A stretch of DNA of 64,000 bases from Flavisphingopyxis sp963800335 (GCA_963800335.1 CAWDAN010000001.1:682001-746000); one strand, 5' to 3'. Counted from the first letter of the stretch, positions 1 to 9,186 are shown. Translations and numbers: made by a program. The notes: generated by a model not told the origin, from the letters alone.

Positions 1-660
1 AGCGCCCGCTGCCCGCCGGGCGGATGGAGAAGAGTTCGGCGCTGCATTTCGGTGTCGGTCTGGGATCGTTCTCGGTCCTGCTGATGGGGCTGGCGGTTAA
101 CTGGCTCGCCGCCGCGATCCTGGCCTTTTCGATCTTTTTCTACGCGGTCGTCTACACGATGTGGCTCAAGCCGCGCACGCCGCAGAACATCGTCATCGGC
201 GGTGCCGCAGGGGCGTTTCCACCGCTGATCGGCTGGGCTGCGGTAACCGGCGACGTGACGCTGATGCCCGTCCTGCTTGTTCGCGCTGATCTTCTTCTGG
301 ACGCCGCCGCATTTCTGGGCGCTCGCGCTGTTCATCAACTCGGATTATGCCAAGGCGGGCATCCCGATGCTGCCGGTGGTTGCAGGCCAGGCCGCGACGC
401 GGCGCCAGATCGTCCTCTACAGCCTCGTCATGGCGGCTGTGGCGGTCGCGCCTTGGTTGCTCGACCTTGCCGGTGCGCTCTACGGCGTCGCCGCATCGGC
501 GCTCAGCCTCGTATTCGTCGCGCTGGCGATCCGCGTCGGCACCAATCGCGCGACCGAGCCCGCCGCCATGCGCCCCGAAAAGCGGCTGTTCGCCTATTCG
601 ATATTCTACCTGTTCGCGCTGTTCGCGATCCTCGTCGCAGATGCTAAGGTGATGCCATGA
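1..660 (+). CDS. ctaB: Protoheme IX farnesyltransferase (heme o synthase), 5'-truncated, one frameshift
   Basis: Membrane UbiA-family enzyme that farnesylates heme b to heme o for cytochrome oxidase. The window opens inside the gene (RPLPAGRM). The motifs LKPRTPQNIVIGGAAGAFPP and FFWTPPHFWALALF are typical. The two halves lie in different frames: an extra T in ctgcTtgttcgcg near 266 breaks the gene, and removing it restores LMPVLLFALIFFW. The N-terminal prenyl-diphosphate-binding part lies outside the window. The stop overlaps the next start (ATGA), which indicates translational coupling in a cox assembly operon. Confidence 0.93.
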
Positions 661-794
661 ACGATCCATTCGACGAACAGGAATATCGCCGGCGCCAGAA
701 ATCCCGCGCGCTGATCACCGCATTGATCCTCGGCGCGCTCGTCGCGCTGTTCTATGCGATCACGATCGTCAAGATCGGGGCCGGTTACGGATGA
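657..794 (+). CDS. CoxF-like small single-span membrane protein
   Basis: A 45-residue ORF starting MNDPFDEQEYRRRQKSRA, with a charged head, one hydrophobic span (about residues 18-38) and a short tail. Its ATG overlaps the ctaB stop and ctaG follows after 10 bp. A small membrane protein in this position is typical of alphaproteobacterial cox operons (often called CoxF). The exact function is unknown; a role in oxidase assembly is inferred from position only. Confidence 0.75.
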   Translation: MNDPFDEQEYRRRQKSRALITALILGALVALFYAITIVKIGAGYG

Positions 795-804
795 GGTCTA
801 ACGC

Positions 805-1353
805 ATGAGCCCGCATCTGCGCACCGCCGCTATCTTTGGCGCGATGACGATCTCGATGGTCGGCGTCGGCTATGCCTCGGTCCCGCTCTACAACATGTTC
901 TGCCGCGTCACCGGATTCAACGGCACCACCGGCCGCGCCGACGAGGCGCAGGCGGCCGAGGTGCCCGTGTTTGTCGACAAGACGATATCGGTGCGCTTCG
1001 ATTCGAACGTCGATCGCGACCTGCCGTGGGAATTCCGGCCCGAACATCCCACCGATACCGTCAGCCTGGGCGCGCGCGACATGGCGATCTTCATCGCCAA
1101 GAACGATGGTAGCGAACCGATTACCGGTACCGCCAGCTTCAACGTCACGCCGGTTACCGCAGGCAGGTATTTCAAGAAGATCCAGTGCTTCTGCTTCACC
1201 GAGCAGACCATCGCGGCAGGCGAGGAGGTTCGCATGCCGGTCCTCTATTTCGTCGATCCGAAATTGCTGGACGATCCCGACACCCGGGATATAGAGGAAA
1301 TCACGCTGAGCTATACCTTCCATCGCACCAAAAACGGTGACACCGAGGGTTAG
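805..1353 (+). CDS. ctaG: Cytochrome c oxidase assembly protein CtaG/Cox11
   Basis: Copper chaperone that delivers Cu to the CuB site of oxidase subunit I. It is 182 residues long, with an N-terminal membrane anchor (about residues 7-26), the conserved YNMFCR cysteine at 33 and the Cu-binding CFC pair at Cys128/Cys130 within KKIQCFCFTEQ. Length and motifs match the family, and the gene is intact. It sits between the CoxF-like gene and oxidase subunit III, as expected for a cox operon. Confidence 0.96.
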   Translation: MSPHLRTAAIFGAMTISMVGVGYASVPLYNMFCRVTGFNGTTGRADEAQAAEVPVFVDKTISVRFDSNVDRDLPWEFRPEHPTDTVSLGARDMAIFIAKNDGSEPITGTASFNVTPVTAGRYFKKIQCFCFTEQTIAAGEEVRMPVLYFVDPKLLDDPDTRDIEEITLSYTFHRTKNGDTEG

Positions 1354-1421
1354 CCAACCCGAATTTCAATCCAGCGGGCAGCGTGTTTCGCCGCCCCGAC
1401 CAACGCAACAGGGACAGTTTC

Positions 1422-2300
1422 ATGGCCGGTGCCAAGAACCACGATTATCATATTCTCGCTCCCGATCCATGGCCTCTGATCGGTGCCTTTTCGGCGCTGA
1501 CGATGGCAGCCGGCGGCGTCATGTGGATGCACGGCGGCCATGTCGGCGCGCCCAATGGCGGCGGCTACGTCTTCTTCCTGGGCCTCGCAGCGGTGCTGTT
1601 CACCTTTTTCAGCTGGTGGTCGAACGTGATCAAGGAAGCGCACGCGGGCGACCATACGCCCGTCGTCCAGCTCCACCTGCGCTACGGCATGATCCTGTTC
1701 ATCGCCTCCGAGGTCATGTTCTTCGTCGGCTGGTTCTGGGCGTGGTTCGACTTTTCGCTGTTCCCCGCGCCGATCGAGTTCGTCGACGGTGCGGTGACCA
1801 ACATGATCGGCCAGGACGGCGCCTCGGCGCTGCTGCAATGGCCGCCCAAGGGGATCGAAGTGCTCAACGCCTTCGAACTGCCGCTGCTCAACACGCTGAT
1901 CCTGCTGTGCTCGGGCACGACGGTCACCTGGGCGCATCATTCGCTGATCCATGGCGACCGCAAGGGCCTGATCCTCGGCCTGTGGCTGACGATCATCCTC
2001 GGTGCCATCTTCACGAGCATCCAGGCTTATGAATATGCGCACGCCCCGTTCGGGTTCGGCGGGTCGAACTATAGCTCGGCCTTCTACATGGCGACGGGTT
2101 TCCACGGCTTCCACGTGCTCGTCGGGACGATCTTCCTGATCGTCAACCTGATCCGCGCGTACAAGGGCGACTTCACCCCGCGCCAGCACTTCGGTTTCGA
2201 AGCGGCGGCATGGTACTGGCACTTCGTCGACGTCGTGTGGCTGTTCCTGTTTGCTGTGATCTATGTCTGGGGCGGCTGGGGCGCACCGGTCCACGGATAG
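1422..2300 (+). CDS. coxC: Cytochrome c oxidase subunit III
   Basis: Seven-span integral membrane subunit of aa3-type oxidase. The conserved SEVMFFVGWFWAWF segment carries the subunit III glutamate, and the C-terminal HFVDVVWLFLFAVIYVWG is diagnostic. I chose the ATG at 1422 (MAGAKNHDYHILAPDPWP) because family members begin here and a GGGACAG purine stretch precedes it; an upstream in-frame start at 1383 is possible but adds an unconserved 13 residues. The product is 292 residues and intact. Confidence 0.96.
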   Translation: MAGAKNHDYHILAPDPWPLIGAFSALTMAAGGVMWMHGGHVGAPNGGGYVFFLGLAAVLFTFFSWWSNVIKEAHAGDHTPVVQLHLRYGMILFIASEVMFFVGWFWAWFDFSLFPAPIEFVDGAVTNMIGQDGASALLQWPPKGIEVLNAFELPLLNTLILLCSGTTVTWAHHSLIHGDRKGLILGLWLTIILGAIFTSIQAYEYAHAPFGFGGSNYSSAFYMATGFHGFHVLVGTIFLIVNLIRAYKGDFTPRQHFGFEAAAWYWHFVDVVWLFLFAVIYVWGGWGAPVHG

Positions 2301-2699
2301 ATGGCACACGGCACACCCGAACGCAGAAAGGGGCAGCCCGGCACCGCCGAGGCTGCCCTTTTCGGTCTGTGCCCCGATTGCGGGCAGCGGACACTGTTCG
2401 CCGGCCTTGCCAAGTTCGCCGATCGCTGCCGCGTCTGCGGTCTCGATTTCTCCCGCTACAATGTCGGCGACGGCGCCGCGGCGTTCCTCATCCTGATCAT
2501 CACCGCACTGGTCATCGGCCTCGCGATCATCGTTCAGGTGGTGTTCGCGCCGCCCTTCTGGGTCCAGGCGCTCATCTGGATCCCGCTTACCACCGCGCTG
2601 ACGATCTGGGGCACGCGCGTGGCGAAGGCGGCGCTGCTCGTCTCGGAGCATCGCCGTGACGCGCGCGAAGGACGGATCGCACCGGACGATCAATCATGA
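2301..2699 (+). CDS. DUF983 family membrane protein
   Basis: A 132-residue protein with an N-terminal zinc-ribbon-like pair (CPDC and CRVC, about residues 24-46) followed by two hydrophobic spans. DUF983 proteins are regularly encoded in alphaproteobacterial cox operons between subunit III and SURF1, exactly as here, but no biochemical role is established. The ATG directly follows the subunit III stop. The stop overlaps an ATG for the following SURF1 reading frame. Confidence 0.9.
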   Translation: MAHGTPERRKGQPGTAEAALFGLCPDCGQRTLFAGLAKFADRCRVCGLDFSRYNVGDGAAAFLILIITALVIGLAIIVQVVFAPPFWVQALIWIPLTTALTIWGTRVAKAALLVSEHRRDAREGRIAPDDQS

Positions 2700-3365
2700 C
2701 CGAATCGCTCGAAACCGCGCGCCGGAGGGTTCCGATCGTTGCGACGGTCGTCGTCGCTGCTCGCGGTCGCCGCGATGATCGCGCTCGGCATCTGGCAGTA
2801 TCAGCGCGCGGGCGAAAAGGAACGTCTGCTCGCGCTCTACGAACGCAATATCGCGATGGACGGCGACGTGATGTTCCCCTTGCTCGGGCCGGTGCCCGAC
2901 AGCGCGATGTTCCGCCACTCGAGCCTCGTCTGCCTGAATGTCGTCGGTTGGCGCTCCGAAGGCGGCCGCGCACCCGGTGGCGGCGGCACGACGCGCTATA
3001 TCGCCGACTGCCGGACCGGCGCCGAGGGTCCGGGCGCGACCGTCCAGGTCGGGACGAGCGACGAGCCCAATCTCAAGCAGTTGTGGAACGGCGGCACCGT
3101 GCACGGCTGGATTTCGACCGCGCCCGACCATCGCGGGCTGATCGACCGGATCCAGGGCGCCGCGCCGCCGCGCGCGATGCTCGTCATGACCGACCCGGTC
3201 GCGGGACTGAAGCCCAACGCCGCGCCCGACCTTGGCGCCATCCCCAACAACCACATGGCCTATATGTGGCAGTGGTTCTTCTTCGCGACGATTGCTCTGG
3301 CGATCTACGGCATCGCGCTGCGCCAGCGCTGGACCAAGGCGGACGCCGCGCCGCCGACGGACTAG
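2696..3365 (+). CDS. SURF1 family oxidase assembly protein, start region probably frameshifted
   Basis: SURF1 helps insert heme a into oxidase subunit I. The body shows MIALGIWQYQRAGEKERLL near the N-terminus and a C-terminal span before RQRWTKAD. Read without correction, the only in-frame start is TTG at 2739, giving 208 residues. An ATG at 2696, overlapping the DUF983 stop, encodes MTESLETARRRVPIVATVV in another frame; one extra base near 2745-2752 would join it to SLLAVAAMIALG and give a normal N-terminal anchor. I favour the corrected form. Confidence 0.85.
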
Positions 3366-3367
3366 GC

Positions 3368-4729
3368 GTGCGCTATGTCGGCACGCGCGGCGGGGGATCG
3401 GCGGGGTTTCGCGAAGTCGTAACCGGCGGTCTGGCCCCCGGCGGCGGGCTGTGGATGCCCGAGCGCTGGCCGCATTTCTCCCGCCACGAACTTAGCGCGA
3501 TGGCGCGGCTCGATTATGCCGAGACCGCCGCACGGGTGCTGGCGCGCTTCATCGGCGATGATATCGACGATGCGACGCTGCTTGGCCTGTGCCGCGATGC
3601 CTATGCCGGGTTCGACGATGCCGCGGTGATCCCGCTGCGGCGGCTCGACGAACGCCTCTCCCTCCTCGAACTGTTCCACGGCCCGACGCTGAGCTTCAAG
3701 GATATCGCGCTGCAATTGCTTGGCGCGATGCTCGGCGACTTCGGCGCGGCCACGACGATCATCGGCGCGACCTCTGGCGACACCGGATCGGCCGCGATCC
3801 ACGCGGTTGCCGGGCGGGCAGGCGTACGCATCGTCATGCTCTATCCCGAGGGGCGGATCAGTGACGTCCAGCGCCGCCAGATGACGAGCGTCGCGGCCGA
3901 CAATGTCGATGTGGTCGCGATCGACGGCAGCTTCGACGATTGCCAGCGGATCGTGAAGGCGATGCTCGGCGACGCCGCGCTGGTCGCGAAGCACCGGCTG
4001 TCGGCGGTCAATTCGATCAACTGGCTGCGCATCGCGGCGCAGTCGGTTTATTATTTCCACGCCGCGCTGCGGCTCGGCGCACCCGATCGCCCGGTGAGCT
4101 TCGCCGTGCCGACGGGCAATCTCGGCGATGCCTTTGCCGGCCACGCGGCGCGGCGCATGGGGTTGCCGATCGCACGCATCATCGTTGCGACCAACGCCAA
4201 CGACATCGTTGCGCGCGCGCTGGCCGACGGCGTCTATCGCCCCGGTGCGGTGATCGCGACCGATGCGCCCGCGATGGACATCCAGGTTGCGAGCAACTTC
4301 GAGCGGCTCCTGTGGGATGCGGCGGGCGGCGATGGCGCGACTGTTGCGCGGCAAATGGCGGCGCTGGCAGGCGAGGGCGAGATCGTCCTGACCAGTGTCC
4401 AGCGCGGAGCGCTGGCGCATATGACCGGCGTCGCGATCGATGCGGCGGCGATGGACGCAGCGATGCGCTGGGCCGACAAACGCGGCACGACGATCGATCC
4501 ACACACCGCAATCGCGCTCGCGGCTGCACGACGCGACCGGGGGGACGATCCCATCGCTGTCCTCGCCACCGCGCACCCCGCCAAGTTTCCCGATGCGGTG
4601 CGCCGCGCGACGGGGCGTGATCCGACGGTTCCGGCGCGGCTGGCCGATGCTCTGACCGGCGCGGAGCGCGTCGCTCACCTGCCTGCCGATGTCTCGGCGG
4701 TAACAGCCTATGTTGCGGCGCGCGGCTGA
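3368..4729 (+). CDS. thrC: Threonine synthase
   Basis: PLP enzyme converting O-phosphohomoserine to threonine. The start is GTG at 3368, two bases after the SURF1 stop, giving 453 residues. The PLP lysine lies in FHGPTLSFKDIALQ. SGDTGSAA and AVPTGNLGDAFAG bind the cofactor phosphate and substrate. The length is normal. thrC downstream of surf1 is a common alphaproteobacterial arrangement. The gene is intact. Confidence 0.95.
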   Translation: MRYVGTRGGGSAGFREVVTGGLAPGGGLWMPERWPHFSRHELSAMARLDYAETAARVLARFIGDDIDDATLLGLCRDAYAGFDDAAVIPLRRLDERLSLLELFHGPTLSFKDIALQLLGAMLGDFGAATTIIGATSGDTGSAAIHAVAGRAGVRIVMLYPEGRISDVQRRQMTSVAADNVDVVAIDGSFDDCQRIVKAMLGDAALVAKHRLSAVNSINWLRIAAQSVYYFHAALRLGAPDRPVSFAVPTGNLGDAFAGHAARRMGLPIARIIVATNANDIVARALADGVYRPGAVIATDAPAMDIQVASNFERLLWDAAGGDGATVARQMAALAGEGEIVLTSVQRGALAHMTGVAIDAAAMDAAMRWADKRGTTIDPHTAIALAAARRDRGDDPIAVLATAHPAKFPDAVRRATGRDPTVPARLADALTGAERVAHLPADVSAVTAYVAARG

Positions 4730-4741
4730 TCGTCTAAGGAC

Positions 4742-5623
4742 ATGCGCATGAACGACCTTGTGACGATGATCGGCGAGCCCTGGGACGACTATGGCCTGGT
4801 CGACAGCGGCGGCGGGCGCAAGCTCGAACGCTATGGCCGCTTTCGCTTCATCCGCCCCGAACCGCAGGCGATGTGGGCCCCCGCGCAGGACGACTGGCGC
4901 GCCGATGGCGAATTCGTGCCCGCATCGGACGACGATGGCGGCGGCCGCTGGTTCTACGACACCGACGTGCCGCTCGACGGCTGGCCATTGTCGTGGCGCG
5001 GCGTGAAGTTCCAGGCGCAGTGCACGCCGTTTCGGCATCTTGGCTTTTTCCCCGACATGGCACCGGTGTGGGAATGGATCGGTGAGGGATTGGCTGGGCG
5101 CAGCGATCCGACCGCGCTCAACCTGTTCGGCTATACCGGGGTGGGGACACTGGCGCTGTCGGCCGCGGGGGCGGCGATGGTCCATGTCGATGCATCGAAG
5201 AAATCGGTCGCGCAGGCGCGCGAGAATGCAGCGCTGGCGGGCATGGCCGACCGCCCGGTGCGCTGGATCGTCGACGATGCCGCCAAGTTCGCCGCGCGCG
5301 AGGTCCGGCGCGAGCGGCGCTACGACGCGATCCTGCTCGATCCGCCCAAATACGGGCGCGGCCCCGATGGCGAGATGTGGAAGCTCGAGGACGACCTGCC
5401 CGGACTGATCGCCGATTGCCGCCGGCTGGTCGATGGCGATTCGGCCTGCGTCTTCCTGACCGTCTATGCGGTGCGGCTGTCGGCGCTGGCGATCGGCGAA
5501 CTGATGCGCCAGTCTTTCGGCGACCTGCCCGGCACGGTCGAATGTGGCGAATTGGGTGTGCGCGAGGAAGCGCGCGGACTGGTGCTGCCGACCGCGATCT
5601 TCGCGCGCTGGCGCAACGCCTAG
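4742..5623 (+). CDS. Class I SAM-dependent methyltransferase (RlmI/RlmK-like)
   Basis: A 293-residue protein with an N-terminal RNA-contact-like domain, then a Rossmann methyltransferase: motif I LNLFGYTGVGTLAL (about 126-139), acidic loop VHVDASKKSV and catalytic motif IV LLDPPKYGRGP (about 199-209). DPPK/Y motifs belong to rRNA base methyltransferases of the YccW/RlmI type; the exact target base is not deducible. The stop TAG at 5621-5623 overlaps the antiparallel stop of ccmB, so the two genes are convergent and interlocked. Confidence 0.85.
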   Translation: MRMNDLVTMIGEPWDDYGLVDSGGGRKLERYGRFRFIRPEPQAMWAPAQDDWRADGEFVPASDDDGGGRWFYDTDVPLDGWPLSWRGVKFQAQCTPFRHLGFFPDMAPVWEWIGEGLAGRSDPTALNLFGYTGVGTLALSAAGAAMVHVDASKKSVAQARENAALAGMADRPVRWIVDDAAKFAAREVRRERRYDAILLDPPKYGRGPDGEMWKLEDDLPGLIADCRRLVDGDSACVFLTVYAVRLSALAIGELMRQSFGDLPGTVECGELGVREEARGLVLPTAIFARWRNA

Positions 5624-6267
5624 CCGCGTCCTGCGCGCAACGCAGCCGCAGCTGCGAAGGGCGTGATCGCGACGAGGAAGAGCGAGGCGGCGGCGAGCAG
5701 CTTGAGCGGAGCGCCGCCGGCATCGGCGGCATAGCCCGCGCCAAAGATCAGCACCGGCACTGCGAGCGGCAGCAGCAGCAGGCCGACGATCCCGCCGGCG
5801 CCGCGCAGCGATAGCGTCAGCGCGGCGACGAGCACGCCGAGCGCGGCGAGCGCGGGCGTGCCGAGCGCGAGGCCGATCGCGAGCCGCGCGAGCGTCGCTC
5901 CGTCGAGGTTGAGCAGCGCGGCGGCGGGCAGCGTCGCGACGAGCAGCGGCAGCGAGAAACCGATCCAGTGGGCGGCAAGTCGCGCGACGACGACGCTTTC
6001 CTCGCCGATGCCACGCAGCGCAAGCTGGTCGAGCGTGCCGTCACGCGCATCGTCGGCAAACAGCCGATCGACCGGCAGCAACGCGGCGAGCAACGCGCCG
6101 ACCCACAGCATCCCGCCGCCGGTCCGCGCGAGCAATACCGGATCGGGGCCGACCGCAAAGGGAAACAGCATCGCGACGAGGAGGTAGAAGCCGACCGGCA
6201 GCCACAACGTCCCGCTGCGCCACGCACGCGCGAGGTCGCGGACGAACAGGGTGGCGAGCAGCCTCAT
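5620..6267 (-). CDS. ccmB: Heme exporter protein CcmB (cytochrome c maturation)
   Basis: Permease of the CcmABC complex used in System I cytochrome c maturation. It is 215 residues long with six hydrophobic spans, beginning MRLLATLFVRDLARAWRSG; the arginine-rich N-terminus and the ARDGTLDQLALRG segment are typical. The start ATG overlaps the ccmA stop by four bases (ATGA), so the two are translationally coupled. The gene is intact. Confidence 0.94.
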   Translation of the reverse strand: MRLLATLFVRDLARAWRSGTLWLPVGFYLLVAMLFPFAVGPDPVLLARTGGGMLWVGALLAALLPVDRLFADDARDGTLDQLALRGIGEESVVVARLAAHWIGFSLPLLVATLPAAALLNLDGATLARLAIGLALGTPALAALGVLVAALTLSLRGAGGIVGLLLLPLAVPVLIFGAGYAADAGGAPLKLLAAASLFLVAITPFAAAAALRAGRG

Positions 6268-6887
6268 GCGGGGACCGCCGCGCCGAGCGCGATCCGCTGC
6301 GCATCGGGCAGCGCGAGCGCGATGTGCGTTGCGACGATCACCGCGCCGCCCGCCGCGCGGTGGCGCGCGATCGCCGCTTCGAGCAGCGGGATGGCATCGG
6401 CGTCGAGGCCGTTGGCCGGCTCGTCGAGCAGCCAGAGGTCCGTCCCGCTGGCGATCGTCCGGGCCAGCGCGGCACGCTTGCGCTGGCCGGTCGAGAGCAG
6501 GCGGACAGGGACGGGGGCGAGGTGGGTGCAGCCGAGCGTGGCCAGCGCAGCGTCCACCGCGCCGTCTGGCGCACCGTCGAGCCGGGCCCACCAGCCCAGC
6601 GCGCGCGCGACGCTCTGTTCGGGATCGAGGGCGGCGCGTTCGTCGGTCAGCGCGGTGGTCGCGCTTCGGCTGATGCGGCCCGCGACCGGATCGAGCAGCC
6701 CCGCGGCGAGGCGCAGCAGGCTCGACTTGCCCGCGCCATTGGGACCCGAGACGAGCAGGGCATCACCGCCGCCGACAGCGAACGACAGGTCTTCGAACAG
6801 CACATTGCCGCCGCGCACGCAGCCGACCGCGTCGAACGCGATCATCGCGTCGTGGCGTGGGGCTTTGGGCGATTGACGGGTCGTCAT
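6264..6887 (-). CDS. ccmA: Heme exporter ATP-binding protein CcmA
   Basis: ABC ATPase energising the CcmABC heme-handling complex. Walker A GPNGAGKSS, signature LSTGQRKR and Walker B LWLLDEPANGLD are all present. Two starts are possible: MTTRQ at 6887 (207 residues) or MIAFDAV at 6845 (193 residues, closer to where family homology begins). Neither has a strong ribosome site. It is divergent from the pterin dehydratase gene across about 50 bp that must hold both promoters. Confidence 0.94.
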   Translation of the reverse strand: MTTRQSPKAPRHDAMIAFDAVGCVRGGNVLFEDLSFAVGGGDALLVSGPNGAGKSSLLRLAAGLLDPVAGRISRSATTALTDERAALDPEQSVARALGWWARLDGAPDGAVDAALATLGCTHLAPVPVRLLSTGQRKRAALARTIASGTDLWLLDEPANGLDADAIPLLEAAIARHRAAGGAVIVATHIALALPDAQRIALGAAVPA

Positions 6888-6938
6888 GGCAGCGCTCAAT
6901 ACGGTGCGGCGCGCACGAACGCCAGCGGGAGAACCGGG

Positions 6939-7232
6939 ATGCCAATCGAGAAACTGTCCGACGCGGCGCGCGAGGCGTTTCTCGCCGCACATCGCGACTG
7001 GCGCCACGACGGCGTACGCAACGCCTTTACGCAGCGGTTCGTCTTCGCCGACTTTTCGGCTGCCTTCGCCTTCATGACGCGCGTTGCGCTGCTGGCGGAA
7101 AAGATGAACCACCATCCCGAATGGTCGAACGTTTACAACTGCGTCGATATCGCGCTGACGACGCATGATGCCGGCGGCCTGTCGGCGCGCGACGTGAAGA
7201 TGGCGGAGGCGATCGAGGGATTGCTGGATTAG
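6939..7232 (+). CDS. phhB: 4a-hydroxytetrahydrobiopterin dehydratase
   Basis: Pterin-4a-carbinolamine dehydratase, which recycles the pterin cofactor after phenylalanine hydroxylation. It has 97 residues with the active-site signature EKMNHHPEWSNVYN and the distal TTHDAGGLS segment. The ATG is preceded by GGGAGA eight bases upstream. The length is typical and the gene intact. No phenylalanine hydroxylase lies in the window. Confidence 0.93.
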   Translation: MPIEKLSDAAREAFLAAHRDWRHDGVRNAFTQRFVFADFSAAFAFMTRVALLAEKMNHHPEWSNVYNCVDIALTTHDAGGLSARDVKMAEAIEGLLD

Positions 7233-7256
7233 TCCACCCCGAAAGGGCGACAGGGC

Positions 7257-7661
7257 TCAATCCGCATGGTCTTCGAGCCAGTGCATGTCGTCGTCGGAAA
7301 AGCCGAAATGGTGGCCGACCTCGTGAACGAGGACGTGCGCGACGAGCGTTTCGATGGCGATGCCGCGCTGCTTTGCCTCGGCGAGGATCGGCTGGCGGTA
7401 GAGGTGGATCATGTCGGGCATCGCGCCCAAATCGCTGACGCTTTTGATCCCGACGGGCCGCCCGCTGTAAAGCCCCGACAGCTGCATCGGGCTGGTCATG
7501 CCGAAATCGTCGAGCACGTCGCGCGCCGCATATTCGTCGACGCGAACGACGACTGGGCCGAGGTGCGCGCGAAATTCGGGCGGCATCGACGCGATCGCGC
7601 GGTGCGCCATCGCTTCCATATCGTCGGCCGAAGGACCGTCAAAGGGCAGCGGCTGGTTCAA
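7257..7661 (-). CDS. Zincin-like metallopeptidase family protein
   Basis: A protein of about 134 residues with a C-terminal HEVGHHFGF (HExxH zinc site) and LYRQPIL, matching the small bacterial metallopeptidase family once annotated DUF1025. The best start is TTG at 7661, whose last two bases form the TGA of the upstream SDR gene (TTGA overlap); an open frame continues further upstream but overlaps SDR coding sequence. The substrate is unknown. Confidence 0.85.
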   Translation of the reverse strand: MNQPLPFDGPSADDMEAMAHRAIASMPPEFRAHLGPVVVRVDEYAARDVLDDFGMTSPMQLSGLYSGRPVGIKSVSDLGAMPDMIHLYRQPILAEAKQRGIAIETLVAHVLVHEVGHHFGFSDDDMHWLEDHAD

Positions 7662-8482
7662 TGGCTGCTGCCCGAGAGGTCGGCCGCTTGCTCCATCGCC
7701 TTGCGCCGCTTCTTGAGCAGCCACGGCGCCCAGCGCGAGGCGAAGCGCAGTTTCTTCGCGGTCTTGCCGATGACGGTATGGAGCTTGCCGCCGTGGACCG
7801 CATCCCAGGCGGCGTCGGCGACCGCTTCAACCGGTGTGAATTCCAGTCCGGCAGCCTTGACGCGCTCGCGCGAGGTGCTGTTGGTCCCGCTGACGGTGAC
7901 GTCGAGCAGCGGCGTGTCGATGAAACTCGGCATCAGCGAGCGGACCTTGATGCCTGCGCCATTGGGCCCGCGTTCGGCGAATTCGAGGTCGAGCGCCTCG
8001 GTCAGCCCGCGCACCGCGAACTTGGTCGCCGAATAGACCGCGAGGCCCGGCGAGCCGAAGATCGCGGCAGCCGAGGCGGTATTGAGGATCGCCGCGCCGG
8101 GTGTCCTTTCGAGCAGCGGGAGCGCCGCATAGACGCCGTTGACGACGCCGGTGAAGTTGATCGCGATCATCGCCTCGGCCCGGTCGGGCGCGAGGTCGGG
8201 AAACTGCCCGCCAAGTCCGATGCCGGCATTGTTGAACAAGACGTCGAGCCGGCCTTCGGTCGCCTTGGCGAAGTCGGCTAGCGCGCTCGTCCAGGCGGCG
8301 CGGTCGCGGACGTCCATGACGTGGCTCGACGACCGACCTGCGGGAAGCAACGCGGCGGTCTCGGCAAGCCCGGCTGCATCGACGTCGGCCAGCCCGACGA
8401 ACCAGCCTTCGCGCGCAAAGCGTTGTGCGGTCGCGCGCCCGATGCCCGAGCCTCCGCCGGTAATGAAGATCGCTTGTGCCAT
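7658..8482 (-). CDS. SDR family oxidoreductase
   Basis: A 274-residue short-chain dehydrogenase. It has nucleotide motif TGGGSGIG (residues 8-15), NNAGIGLGG, a catalytic Ser and the YSATK dyad, and a C-terminal basic region KKLRFASRWAPWLLKKRRK. The substrate cannot be named. It is co-transcribed with the metallopeptidase, with overlapping stop and start. The gene is intact. Confidence 0.92.
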   Translation of the reverse strand: MAQAIFITGGGSGIGRATAQRFAREGWFVGLADVDAAGLAETAALLPAGRSSSHVMDVRDRAAWTSALADFAKATEGRLDVLFNNAGIGLGGQFPDLAPDRAEAMIAINFTGVVNGVYAALPLLERTPGAAILNTASAAAIFGSPGLAVYSATKFAVRGLTEALDLEFAERGPNGAGIKVRSLMPSFIDTPLLDVTVSGTNSTSRERVKAAGLEFTPVEAVADAAWDAVHGGKLHTVIGKTAKKLRFASRWAPWLLKKRRKAMEQAADLSGSSH

Positions 8483-8593
8483 GTCACCCTCCCTCGTCCT
8501 GCCGCGGCATGTGCTGCGCGGTCAGGCGATGTTGGACATGGGGTCGGCGCTTTGGCATGTAAAGCGCGACCGCCGCGAAGGATCGACTAGCCG

Positions 8594-9148
8594 ATGATTA
8601 TCAAACGGATGCAATTGGCGGTCATGGCGTTGCTCGGCGCGCTGATGCTGTTCGTGCCGTCCGGAGCGCGGGCCGATGTCGCGGTGACCTTTTACAGCCA
8701 CGAATTCGGCGACAGCTTCCCGCACGCCTTCATCGTCCTCAAGGGCACGATCGACGCGACCGGCGAGGTGGTCGACACCAATTACGGCTTTACCGCGAAG
8801 AACGTGTCGCCCGCGATCCTGTTTGGATCGGTGATCGGCATCGTCGAAAGCGTCGAGCCCAAATATATCGCGAGCAGCGACCCCCATTTCACCGTCCGGC
8901 TTGACGATGCGGGCTATGCGCGGCTGATCGCAAAGGTCGTCGAATGGCGCGACCGGCCGCAGAAAAGCTATAACCTGAACAAGCGCAACTGCGTCCATTT
9001 CGCGATGGAGGCGGCCGAGACGGTCGGCCTCAAGGTCAACCGCAAGAGCAGGTTCTTCAAGAAACCGCGATCGTTCCTCGAAGAGGTCGAAGCGCTCAAT
9101 CCCGGGGTCGAAACGGTCGCAACGGTCGAACCAGTCGCTGGCGAATAG
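8594..9148 (+). CDS. Secreted protein of unknown function with a possible Cys/His hydrolase site
   Basis: A 184-residue protein with an N-terminal signal peptide (MIIKRMQLAVMALLGALML to about GARA). A conserved-looking SHEFGDSFPHAF follows the cleavage site, and LNKRNCVHFAMEAAE lies in the C-terminal half. The order His...NCxHF resembles papain-fold DUF4105/NlpC-like enzymes, but this is a guess from motif shape. It is expected to be periplasmic and appears monocistronic. I do not recognise a named family. Confidence 0.75.
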   Translation: MIIKRMQLAVMALLGALMLFVPSGARADVAVTFYSHEFGDSFPHAFIVLKGTIDATGEVVDTNYGFTAKNVSPAILFGSVIGIVESVEPKYIASSDPHFTVRLDDAGYARLIAKVVEWRDRPQKSYNLNKRNCVHFAMEAAETVGLKVNRKSRFFKKPRSFLEEVEALNPGVETVATVEPVAGE

Positions 9149-9186
9149 GCGCGCGACAGCGCGATGTCGTGCGCGCGCCCGTTGGC

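Noticed and set aside
1350..2693. Long open frame on the minus strand antisense to oxidase subunit III and DUF983
   Set aside because: It is low-complexity, rich in Arg/Asp/Glu, has no family resemblance and mirrors an intact conserved gene; long antisense frames are expected at this GC content.
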